DNA of 7,394 nt from Candidatus Latescibacterota bacterium (lineage in GTDB: Bacteria; Latescibacterota; MVCY01; DTYK01): NCBI GenBank assembly GCA_012961925.1, contig DTYK01000235.1, positions 1 through 7,394 on the forward strand, written 5' to 3'. This document shows positions 1 to 5,701 of this stretch, in pieces. Made by a program: the position numbers and the translations under genes. Every line of letters begins with the position of its first letter. Position 1 is the first letter of the stretch. The notes under the pieces were generated by a model. The model saw only the letters and a program-made list of their open reading frames with translations, had not been told where the DNA came from and ran no database searches.

Positions 1-1975
1 CCTCCTTTGTCAATACCTCGCCCTCTCGGCCCAGACTTTTCACCCAGACCCTCTGTCCCACCTCAATTGAGAGCGGTCTTTCCTCCGTGGGAATAAACGA
101 CTCAATCTGTTCCTCAGTTCGGCGGATTGATTCCCGTAGGGCTTCTCTGGCCTCCTTGATCGCCTCTGATGATGCTCCACTGCTCCTGATCTCCCTGATC
201 GCCCGCTCCACCAGCGCATTTGCACCCTTGACGATCCTCTTTGCCTCCTCAAGCGCCTCCTTCTTTAGTCTCACTGCCTCTTCTCTGGCCCCTTTGAGCC
301 TTTCTTCATATCCGGAGGCAAGCTTCTCAAGGTCAAACCTTATCTTCTTCAGACGTTGTTGTTCCAGCTCACACTCTTCGAGGCTCCTTTTTAGATTAAT
401 TAGCAGATCTTCGACCTCACGATATCCCTGGCTCACGAAGGTTCCGGCTCTCTCCACAATCTCACCCGGCATGCCCAACCGTTGGGCGATTTCAAAGGCA
501 TAGCTTGAACCCGGTATGCCCAGCCGGAGCCTGAAGGTTGGGGCCAGGGTCTTCGAATCAAATTCCATTGAGCCGTTCTCGATCTTCTCCTTCCGATGGG
601 CGAAGAGTTTGAGGGCCCCGTGATGGGTGGTAGCGACCGTCCGTACGCCTCTGGCGGTCAGATCTTCGAGGATGGACATGGCCAGGGCTGCACCTTCCTC
701 CGGACTTGTTCCGGCGCCGATCTCATCGAGAAGGACAAGCGTCTGAGGGTCTGAGTGTCTGCAGATCTTGACAAGCTGGCGTACATGCGAAGAGAAGGTG
801 GACAGATCCTGCTCAATGGACTGTTCGTCCCCTATATCCGCAAATATCTTCTGATAAACCCCGATTTCAGACTCCTGATCGACAGGGATGTGCATGCCTG
901 ACTGAGCCATCAGAGATAGAAGCCCAATCGTCTTCAGTGCCACGGTCTTTCCGCCGGCATTTGGGCCCGTTATTATAAGGGTGATGAAATCCTTGCCCAG
1001 ATCCACATCAAGAGGTACGACCCTCTCCCTTCCTACCAGATGAGCCAACAGAGGATGCCTGCCGCCGCGGATTATAGTCTTCCCTTCCACATTCAGAGAT
1101 GGCTCCATACAACCCGTATCCCGGGCATACGACGCCCTGGCATAGATGGAGTCCAGACGCCCCAGAATCCTTATGTTCTCAACAAGACTATCTCTGACCT
1201 CTCGAACCCGGTTGGTAAGAGCTCTTAGTATCCTCTCGACCTCGATTCTCTGGGTTATTTCCAGTTGCTGAACCCGATTGTTTGCCTCCAAAAGCATCAG
1301 TGGTTCAACAAAGACAGTCATCCCTGTAGCAGACTGGCCGTGTATTACCCCCTTAAGTCTGCTCCGTTGTCCCCCGCGGATAGGTATCACGTAACGGCCG
1401 TCACGGAGGGTGAAGATCCTGTCCTGAACTACCTCATCCGGAAGTTTCCTCAAGATCTCTTCCAGCTTCTCCCTGAGCGATGCCCTTAACCCTTCTAATT
1501 CCCTTCTGATCCTGGACAGCCTCCTGCTGGCCGAGTCTTTAACCTCACCGTTCCCATCGACCGTCTGGTCTATCCTCTCTTCAAGGTCTTTATGGGGTGT
1601 GAGTCTACATGCTATAGAAGACAAAAATGGATACTTCTCCGAACGCTTGGAAAAGTATCCATGTAAGGACCTTGAGACCCTAAGAGTGTCTTTCAAAGCC
1701 AGCAGGTCCTCTGGGGGGAGGATTGAGCCTTCAATCCTACATCTTTTCAGGGCGTCCCGGACGTCCTTTATCCCGTGGATAGGAACCGGGTCATCAAAGG
1801 CGATCAGGTCTATGAACTCAGAAACCAGTTTGAGTTCATAACGGACAGCCTCCAACTCATCGGAGGGTAATATCTTTGCTATCTCCTCCTTACCCAGAAC
1901 AGAAGTGGCGTAGGACTCAACTATCCTCAGGAGCTTCCCAAATTCCAGGACATCCAGTGTATGTTGATCAATCAT
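1..1975 (-). CDS. mutS2: Endonuclease MutS2 (partial, C-terminal part beyond window edge)
   Basis: MutS2 is a cytoplasmic MutS-family ATPase. Known family members act in suppressing recombination and in processing branched DNA or collided ribosomes. I translated the strand by hand: one frame is open from ATG at 1975 to the window edge, 658 codons with no internal stop. The N-terminus (MIDQHTLDVLEFGKLL) is the usual MutS2 opening. The Walker A motif TGPNAGGKT lies at residues 336-344, Walker B TLVLLDE ends at E418, followed by IGAGTSPEEG, and the switch TTHHG is at 449-453. A charged coiled coil spans about 519-635. VGQRVWVKSLGREGEV (from 639) is the KOW-like segment that normally precedes the Smr domain. 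Full-length relatives are about 780 residues, so the Smr nuclease domain lies off the window. The start is weakly served: GAGGAG is 16 nt upstream and only GGAAAGGG is adjacent, but no other in-frame start fits the family N-terminus. cvpA ends 51 bp upstream, which suggests one operon. Confidence 0.96.
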   Translation of the reverse strand, partial: MIDQHTLDVLEFGKLLRIVESYATSVLGKEEIAKILPSDELEAVRYELKLVSEFIDLIAFDDPVPIHGIKDVRDALKRCRIEGSILPPEDLLALKDTLRVSRSLHGYFSKRSEKYPFLSSIACRLTPHKDLEERIDQTVDGNGEVKDSASRRLSRIRRELEGLRASLREKLEEILRKLPDEVVQDRIFTLRDGRYVIPIRGGQRSRLKGVIHGQSATGMTVFVEPLMLLEANNRVQQLEITQRIEVERILRALTNRVREVRDSLVENIRILGRLDSIYARASYARDTGCMEPSLNVEGKTIIRGGRHPLLAHLVGRERVVPLDVDLGKDFITLIITGPNAGGKTVALKTIGLLSLMAQSGMHIPVDQESEIGVYQKIFADIGDEQSIEQDLSTFSSHVRQLVKICRHSDPQTLVLLDEIGAGTSPEEGAALAMSILEDLTARGVRTVATTHHGALKLFAHRKEKIENGSMEFDSKTLAPTFRLRLGIPGSSYAFEIAQRLGMPGEIVERAGTFVSQGYREVEDLLINLKRSLEECELEQQRLKKIRFDLEKLASGYEERLKGAREEAVRLKKEALEEAKRIVKGANALVERAIREIRSSGASSEAIKEAREALRESIRRTEEQIESFIPTEERPLSIEVGQRVWVKSLGREGEVLTKE

Positions 1976-2026
1976 CCCTTTCCAGTATGTTCTCCTCTTC
2001 AGCCCCTTCTGAAGGCAAAGTTGCTT

Positions 2027-2644
2027 TTACTTCAACCCGGATTCGGGGGAAACATTGGGGTCAAGGGAATCTGGAGAGAGGGGATGCAAGGCCTTCTCAA
2101 GATCTCTATAGCTTTCTTCCAGACCAGGCGGGATCTGCTTTGGAGGTTCGATGTGGAGATCCTCCAGAAGCCCTTTCTTAACCTTATTAAAGACGTAGGG
2201 GGCCACCCCTCGCATTGGCTCGGCCAGGGTGGATGTGCCTATCTCCATCTGCCACTTGGGCGGGAGCGGGACGAGCGAAAGGAGCAATAAAGCTACGCTC
2301 ACAATGAAACCGCCCTTTAAAAGGCCCAGTGCAATCCCTCCAAGGGAGTCAATGAAACCGATGGGAGTGAAATGAATGGCCTTATAGAGGATGAACCCGA
2401 GGATTCGAAAGAGGAGAAGAACGACCACAAATATGCCGATAAAGCTAAACACCTCAGCAACCTTGGCAGGAACCTGGAGGTATCGCATAATCAGGTCCGA
2501 CGCTGATTTCAGGTAAGATATGGCCGCCAGGGCCGCTACAAAAAAACCTACCAGACCTATCAAGGTTCGGAAGAGACCTCGCCGCCACCCTCGTAAGGCG
2601 AAGATTACAAGGAGAATGGCAATGCATACATCTACTAAGTTCAT
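2027..2644 (-). CDS. cvpA: CvpA family inner-membrane protein
   Basis: The 205-residue product is an integral inner-membrane protein of the CvpA (colicin V production) family. Members are linked to envelope homeostasis and, in Escherichia coli, colicin V production; the molecular activity is not established. The sequence shows four hydrophobic segments, at about residues 2-18, 27-45, 65-89 and 97-127. Between the first two lies a basic turn (RGWRRGLFR), and the third and fourth are joined by a glycine-rich stretch around IGFIDSLGGIALGLLKGG, both typical of the family. The tail after residue 130 is hydrophilic and proline-rich, probably cytoplasmic or disordered. The ATG at 2644 gives the expected N-terminus (MNLVDVCIAILLV); a purine-rich AAAAGGGAAG sits about 10 nt upstream. 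The gene precedes mutS2 by 51 bp. cvpA-like genes next to mutS2 are known from other bacteria, for example near Bacillus mutS2. It probably shares a transcript with rpsU and dnaJ. Confidence 0.93.
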   Translation of the reverse strand: MNLVDVCIAILLVIFALRGWRRGLFRTLIGLVGFFVAALAAISYLKSASDLIMRYLQVPAKVAEVFSFIGIFVVVLLLFRILGFILYKAIHFTPIGFIDSLGGIALGLLKGGFIVSVALLLLSLVPLPPKWQMEIGTSTLAEPMRGVAPYVFNKVKKGLLEDLHIEPPKQIPPGLEESYRDLEKALHPLSPDSLDPNVSPESGLK

Positions 2645-2925
2645 CTGTAGAGATCTTCCCTTTTAGGCGCAAGATAACCCTTTTGCCACAGGACTTTTAT
2701 TGAACCTGTTGGTACTCTGTTGTCTTCTCGCGCGGGCATCCATCCTCTCTTTATTCTGCCGTTATCCTTGAAACCCCCCGGCCCACTGCCCTTTATGGCA
2801 GCGGCGAGGATTTCCTTCCAGATCGGCCGTAAAACAGATAACTGCGTTCGGTAGATTCCCTTTGATAACTTCTTGTCTCCTCTGTGATTAACACGGTCAA
2901 AACAGATAAACAATCCTGATACCAA
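2641..2925 (-). CDS. Doubtful small ORF between rpsU and cvpA
   Basis: This is an open frame of 94 codons from TTG at 2925 that fills most of the rpsU-cvpA gap. Its TGA stop overlaps the cvpA ATG by four bases (ATGA), a layout common in translationally coupled genes. A shorter version could start at ATG 2739 (32 residues, MPAREDNRVPTGSIKVLWQK...), which has AGAGAGG four bases upstream. I recognise no family or motif. The composition is basic and glycine-rich, with no clear hydrophobic core or signal peptide. The long form has no good ribosome binding site. It may be chance, a gene remnant, or a small lineage-specific protein. Only the overlap and the unbroken frame support it. Confidence 0.2.
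   Translation of the reverse strand: MVSGLFICFDRVNHRGDKKLSKGIYRTQLSVLRPIWKEILAAAIKGSGPGGFKDNGRIKRGWMPAREDNRVPTGSIKVLWQKGYLAPKREDLYR
2783..2804 (-). other. Potential RNA hairpin in the rpsU-cvpA gap
   Basis: The minus-strand RNA can form an 8-bp stem from CCGCTGCC and GGCAGTGG (one G-U pair) closed by a 6-base loop. There is no U-tract after it, so it is not an intrinsic terminator. It lies 140 bases before cvpA and could be a processing or stability element, or chance. Confidence 0.3.
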
Positions 2926-2958
2926 GTTCGGAGACTCTTAAATCTTCTCGTTATATCA

Positions 2959-3126
2959 TTATCCTTTCAGCTTCTTGCGCTTGTTTTTCTTGCGCCTTTC
3001 GCTCGGCTTCTCGAAATACTGGCGCTTTTTTAGCTCGGACATTATTCCAGCTTTTTCGCAGGCCTTTCTAAATCTTTTGAGTGCCTGCTCGAAAGATTCT
3101 CTCTCCTTCACAATCACGCCCGGCAT
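2959..3126 (-). CDS. rpsU: 30S ribosomal protein S21
   Basis: This 55-residue protein is the small-subunit ribosomal protein bS21, which sits near the anti-Shine-Dalgarno end of 16S rRNA and helps translation initiation. The whole family pattern is visible: MPGVIVKERESFEQALKRF at the start, then KRQYFEKPSERRKKNKRKK, ending in a lysine/arginine-rich tail. A second stop (TGA) follows the TAA directly. The gene is too short for most ORF filters but is unmistakable. A perfect Shine-Dalgarno sequence precedes the ATG with an 8-base spacer, as expected for a highly expressed protein. The gene begins 40 bp after dnaJ on the same strand and is probably co-transcribed with it. No terminator hairpin with a U-tract follows, so readthrough to cvpA-mutS2 is possible. 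Confidence 0.97.
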   Translation of the reverse strand: MPGVIVKERESFEQALKRFRKACEKAGIMSELKKRQYFEKPSERRKKNKRKKLKG

Positions 3127-3134
3127 TCTCGGGT

Positions 3135-3145
3135 TCACCTCCTTT
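3135..3145 (-). promoter_or_regulatory. Perfect Shine-Dalgarno sequence of rpsU
   Basis: AAAGGAGGTGA on the minus strand matches the 16S rRNA 3' end across its full length and stands 8 bases before the rpsU ATG. It fixes the start of this short gene and is the strongest ribosome binding site in the window. Confidence 0.93.
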
Positions 3146-3166
3146 CGTTAGATGTAACAATTCAAT

Positions 3167-4315
3167 TTAGCCTCCAAAGGTCTCCTTGACACGTTTGAAG
3201 AAACTTCTTCCGCCCTTGGGGGGCGCTGTATTCTCCAGTTTCGCCAGTTCTTTGAGTAGTGTCTTCTCCCTATCACTAAGTCTGGTAGGGGTCCACACGT
3301 GGATTCGTACCAGTTGATCTCCTTTTCCATAGGCCTGGAGCCGTGGAAGTCCCTTGCCGCGGAGACGGAGAACCTTGCCAGATTGTATACCGGCCGGGAG
3401 CTTCATTCTGACCTTGCCATATAGTGTGGGGACCTCGATCTCATCTCCCAATGCCGCCTGGCTGAAGCTGACGGGTAACTCGTAGAGAATATCGTCTCCA
3501 TGTCTTTCGAAATCTTTATGCTCCTCTTCCTCGATGAAGACCATGACATCGCCGGGTGGACCTCCTCTTGGACCGGCGTTCCCCTGCCCCCGTAACGGAA
3601 TATAGTTGCCGTTACCGACCCCGGGAGGTATCTTTACGGAGATCGTTGACACCCCTCTGACCCTTCCCTGGCCGTGACAAACCGGGCACGGTTCCTCGAC
3701 AACTCTCCCTTCGCCCCCACACCGGTCGCATGTAGTGACGTTGACGAACTGTCCAAGGAATGATCTGGATACCTGCCTCACCTGTCCAGTACCATGACAT
3801 ATAGGACAGACCCTTGCAGACCGGCCTTTTGCGCCACTTCCGCCACAGGCGTTGCACCTCTCGAATCGCTTTAGCCTTATTTTTTTCTCGACCCCGGTCG
3901 CGATCTCTTCGAGAGAGAGGGGCAAAGTGACCCTAAGATCGGACCCTCGTTGGGGACCTGCCTGCCTCGTCGTTCTCCTGCCGAAGAAATCACCGAAGAT
4001 GCTCTCGCCAAAGAAGCTCTCAAATATGTCCTCGAAGTCCCTAACATGAGAGAAGTCGGACCACTGGAATCCTCCACTGCCAAAGGTGTCTCTCAGGCCC
4101 TCATGGCCGAACCTGTTATACCTCTCCCGTTTCTCAGGATCGCTAAGGACCTCGTAAGCCTCAGCGGCCTCTTTAAACTTCTCCTCCGCCTCTTTGTCAC
4201 CGGGATTTCTGTCTGGATGGTATTTAAGCGCCTGCCTCCGGTATGCCTTCTTTATCTCTTCCTGAGAAGCGTTCCTATCCACCCCTAAGACCTCATAGTA
4301 ATCACGCTTCGCCAT
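3167..4315 (-). CDS. dnaJ: Molecular chaperone DnaJ (type I Hsp40)
   Basis: DnaJ is the cytoplasmic co-chaperone that delivers unfolded proteins to DnaK and stimulates its ATPase. The 382-residue product has the complete type I layout. The J domain is at 1-70 with HPD at 33-35. A Gly/Phe-rich linker follows at about 70-115, containing the DIF-type segment DFEDIFESFFGESIFGDFFG. Four zinc-binding CxxCxGxG repeats lie at 154-161 (CNACGGSG), 170-177 (CPICHGTG), 196-203 (CDRCGGEG) and 210-217 (CPVCHGQG). The substrate-binding and dimerisation β-domains fill 220-345. Length is normal for the family. The ATG at 4315 has GAGGTG close upstream (short 2-base spacer) and gives the canonical N-terminus MAKRDYYEVLGV. 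grpE and dnaK are not next to it; rpsU follows after 40 bp. A near-consensus housekeeping promoter lies upstream. I see neither a CIRCE element nor a sigma32-type promoter, so heat regulation is not evident here. Confidence 0.97.
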   Translation of the reverse strand: MAKRDYYEVLGVDRNASQEEIKKAYRRQALKYHPDRNPGDKEAEEKFKEAAEAYEVLSDPEKRERYNRFGHEGLRDTFGSGGFQWSDFSHVRDFEDIFESFFGESIFGDFFGRRTTRQAGPQRGSDLRVTLPLSLEEIATGVEKKIRLKRFERCNACGGSGAKGRSARVCPICHGTGQVRQVSRSFLGQFVNVTTCDRCGGEGRVVEEPCPVCHGQGRVRGVSTISVKIPPGVGNGNYIPLRGQGNAGPRGGPPGDVMVFIEEEEHKDFERHGDDILYELPVSFSQAALGDEIEVPTLYGKVRMKLPAGIQSGKVLRLRGKGLPRLQAYGKGDQLVRIHVWTPTRLSDREKTLLKELAKLENTAPPKGGRSFFKRVKETFGG

Positions 4316-4348
4316 CGCACCTCACACTCAAAGACGTTTTGTCTGAAA

Positions 4349-4441
4349 TCGGGGAACTGGCCAGAAATTTTGACCTTAGATATTGTAATATATTTCGTTT
4401 GAAATGTCAAGGGAATTTGAGCAGGTTTCGGAAAACTGGCC
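4349..4441. repeat. Imperfect 14-bp direct repeat flanking the dnaJ promoter
   Basis: TCGGGGAACTGGCC (4349-4362) and TCGGAAAACTGGCC (4428-4441) match at 12 of 14 bases and lie on either side of the promoter, 79 bp apart start to start. Such an arrangement could be paired regulator sites, but two copies with two mismatches are also possible by chance. Confidence 0.25.
4382..4410 (-). promoter_or_regulatory. Sigma70-type promoter of the dnaJ-rpsU cluster
   Basis: On the minus strand, TTGACA (4410-4405) and TACAAT (4387-4382) are separated by exactly 17 bp: a perfect -35 and a five-of-six -10. Transcription would start near 4375 and leave a leader of about 60 bases before the dnaJ ATG. This is the best promoter match serving the left half of the window. 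It probably also transcribes rpsU, and possibly cvpA and mutS2. Confidence 0.82.
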
Positions 4442-4465
4442 GCACCATAGGTTACACCTACCCTA

Positions 4466-5482
4466 TTATTCGTAGGGGACCGGTTCGGTTCTTCCGGTTT
4501 TGGCCGATTTTTCTGCGGCCTCCATGATCGCTATTACGCGTCTGGCTGACTCAGGGGTGACGGCAAGCGGTTCTCCCCTCAGCAGATGGCCGGCGATGTT
4601 CGCATAGTAAGCCAGCCAGTTCCCATCTTTATGCTTGACCTCTGCCTCCATTGTCAGTCCATTGAGCTCGGTATACATGGTCAGACTGCCACCTCCTCGA
4701 TCAACGATTGCCCCCTTTGTCCCGAGTATGCGCCAGCGTGGTTTGGGAGCCCTGGCTATATGCGACAACTGCACGTCCCCCACGGCACCGCTTTCAAAGC
4801 GGAGGACAGCCTGCACCTGGTCTTCATTCGTCACATCATGCCAGACCAGCTTGTGGACGAAACCGGTAACGCTGACCACTCTGCCCGGGACCAGGTTCAA
4901 CAGCCAGTCAATAAGGTGTGCACCCCAGTCATAGAACGCCCCGCCGGAGACCTTCTTGTCAGAGCGCCACCAGTATCCGGGGTGCCTGTAGCTGCCACTG
5001 AAGAGTTCTACATGGAAAAGGTCACCTATAAGTCCTCTTTGGACCAGTTCTTTGATGGTCAGATAATCTCCATCCCAGCGGCGGTTCTGGAACACGGAAA
5101 GCATCACGCCAGCCTCTTTTGCGGCCTCTATCATGGATGTGGCCTCTGAAGCGGTGATGCACATCGGTTTTTCAACAACTACATGCCTTCCGGCCCGTAC
5201 GCACTGTATGGCTAACTCCGCATGGGTGTTGTGAGGGGTGACTATCACCGCCAGGTCAATATCGGCCTCCCGCAGCATCTCCCCTATATCGTTGTATGTC
5301 TGGATGCCCGGGAAATCCTGCTTCGCTGCCTCAGTACGTTTCGGATCCAGATCGCAGACGGCTGCTGCCTCCAGCCCTTCTGTCTGACTGATATATTCCA
5401 TATGGCGCTTACCCATGTTGAAGGCGGGGCCATAGCCTATGATACCTGCCCGGATTGACTTCGTCCCCTCTCTTTCGCTCAT
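4466..5482 (-). CDS. Gfo/Idh/MocA family NAD(P)-dependent oxidoreductase
   Basis: The 338-residue protein is a cytoplasmic dehydrogenase of the glucose-fructose oxidoreductase / inositol dehydrogenase family, which oxidises or reduces sugars, inositols and related compounds with NAD(P). The substrate cannot be read from the sequence. The N-terminal Rossmann fold (about 10-130) opens with GIIGYGPAFNMG at 13-24, a longer variant of the usual GxGxxG loop. VEKPMC at 103-108 holds the family's catalytic lysine (K105). FQNRRWD at 131-137 starts the second domain, and GGAFYDWGAHLID at 180-192 supplies the conserved Asp185 and His189. The length is typical. The ATG at 5482 has GGGGAGG about 5 bases upstream. 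It stands alone: 150 bp before dnaJ, which has its own promoter, and divergent from the Omp85 gene. I found no terminator after it. Annotation at family level is secure; any pathway claim would be a guess. Confidence 0.94.
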   Translation of the reverse strand: MSEREGTKSIRAGIIGYGPAFNMGKRHMEYISQTEGLEAAAVCDLDPKRTEAAKQDFPGIQTYNDIGEMLREADIDLAVIVTPHNTHAELAIQCVRAGRHVVVEKPMCITASEATSMIEAAKEAGVMLSVFQNRRWDGDYLTIKELVQRGLIGDLFHVELFSGSYRHPGYWWRSDKKVSGGAFYDWGAHLIDWLLNLVPGRVVSVTGFVHKLVWHDVTNEDQVQAVLRFESGAVGDVQLSHIARAPKPRWRILGTKGAIVDRGGGSLTMYTELNGLTMEAEVKHKDGNWLAYYANIAGHLLRGEPLAVTPESARRVIAIMEAAEKSAKTGRTEPVPYE

Positions 5483-5536
5483 TCTGCCTCCCCTTTTATA
5501 GTCTTACTACGCCACCTCATCCTCTTATGAGAATGC

Positions 5537-5565
5537 TTGACATCGAAAATTTATTTCCCTAAATT
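5537..5565 (+). promoter_or_regulatory. Promoter for the Omp85 gene (rightward half of a bidirectional promoter)
   Basis: TTGACA (5537-5542), a 17-bp spacer and TAAATT (5560-5565) form a sigma70-type promoter: a perfect -35 and a four-of-six -10. The transcript would start near 5572 and carry an AT-rich leader of about 130 bases before the Omp85 gene. Its -10 overlaps the -10 of the leftward promoter. Confidence 0.65.
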
Positions 5566-5589
5566 AGGGGATGACGATCTAATTGTCAA
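5561..5589 (-). promoter_or_regulatory. Promoter for the oxidoreductase gene (leftward half of a bidirectional promoter)
   Basis: On the minus strand, TTGACA (5589-5584), a 17-bp spacer and TAATTT (5566-5561) form a promoter with a perfect -35 and a three-of-six -10. Transcription would start near 5554, about 70 bases before the oxidoreductase ATG. It is the mirror image of the rightward promoter, and the two cannot be occupied together. Confidence 0.58.
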
Positions 5590-5639
5590 GGAATAAATTT
5601 AACACATAGGAATTTTTCTTTTTCTTCTAAAAAAACAAC

Positions 5640-5673
5640 AGATCCTTAAAAACTTGCATAAATTTTAAGATCT
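5640..5673 (+). other. Stem-loop in the Omp85 leader
   Basis: AGATCCTTAAAA (5640-5651) and TTTTAAGATCT (5663-5673) pair over 11 bp with one bulged C, around an 11-base loop. It lies 20 bases before the AGAAGGAG at 5693-5700. In RNA it would be an AU-rich hairpin near the ribosome binding site; in DNA it could be a dyad binding site. It also contains TTGCAT (5654-5659), a weak -35-like element 16 bp from TGTTAT. No U-tract follows, so it is not a terminator. Confidence 0.55.
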
Positions 5674-5701
5674 CGTGTTATGAAGCGGAGATAGAAGGAG
5701 C

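Larger units (their letters stand above)
5536..5590. repeat. Nested dyad symmetry over the divergent promoter region
   Basis: Outer arms CTTGACA (5536-5542) and TGTCAAG (5584-5590) and inner arms CCCTAA (5557-5562) and TTAGGG (5564-5569) are all inverted repeats centred on base 5563. The inner 13-bp palindrome covers both -10 elements and looks like a possible operator; the outer arms are the two -35 elements. Confidence 0.8.

Noticed and set aside
2831..2909. 11-bp direct repeat AAAACAGATAA at 2831-2841 and 2899-2909
   Set aside because: Only two short AT-rich copies with no shared flanks and no relation to a promoter; chance is a fair explanation.
2645..2958. tRNA or other known structured RNA in the rpsU-cvpA gap
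   Set aside because: A GGTTCAA-like stretch exists, but there is no matching acceptor stem or cloverleaf on either strand.
3950..4288. 112-codon plus-strand open frame opposite dnaJ
   Set aside because: It lies antisense to the J domain and linker of a secure dnaJ and shows no family features.
4331..4350. AGAC/GTCT inverted repeat in the dnaJ leader, considered as a CIRCE-like or thermosensor element
   Set aside because: The arms are 4 bp and do not match the CIRCE sequence (TTAGCACTC/GAGTGCTAA).
4444..4465. Small hairpin TAGGT-GTA-ACCTA on the minus strand just after the oxidoreductase stop, a possible terminator
   Set aside because: The stem is only 5 bp and has no U-tract after it.
4586..5149. 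187-codon plus-strand open frame opposite the oxidoreductase
   Set aside because: It is fully antisense to a gene with clear family motifs and has no recognisable domain of its own; it is a shadow frame.
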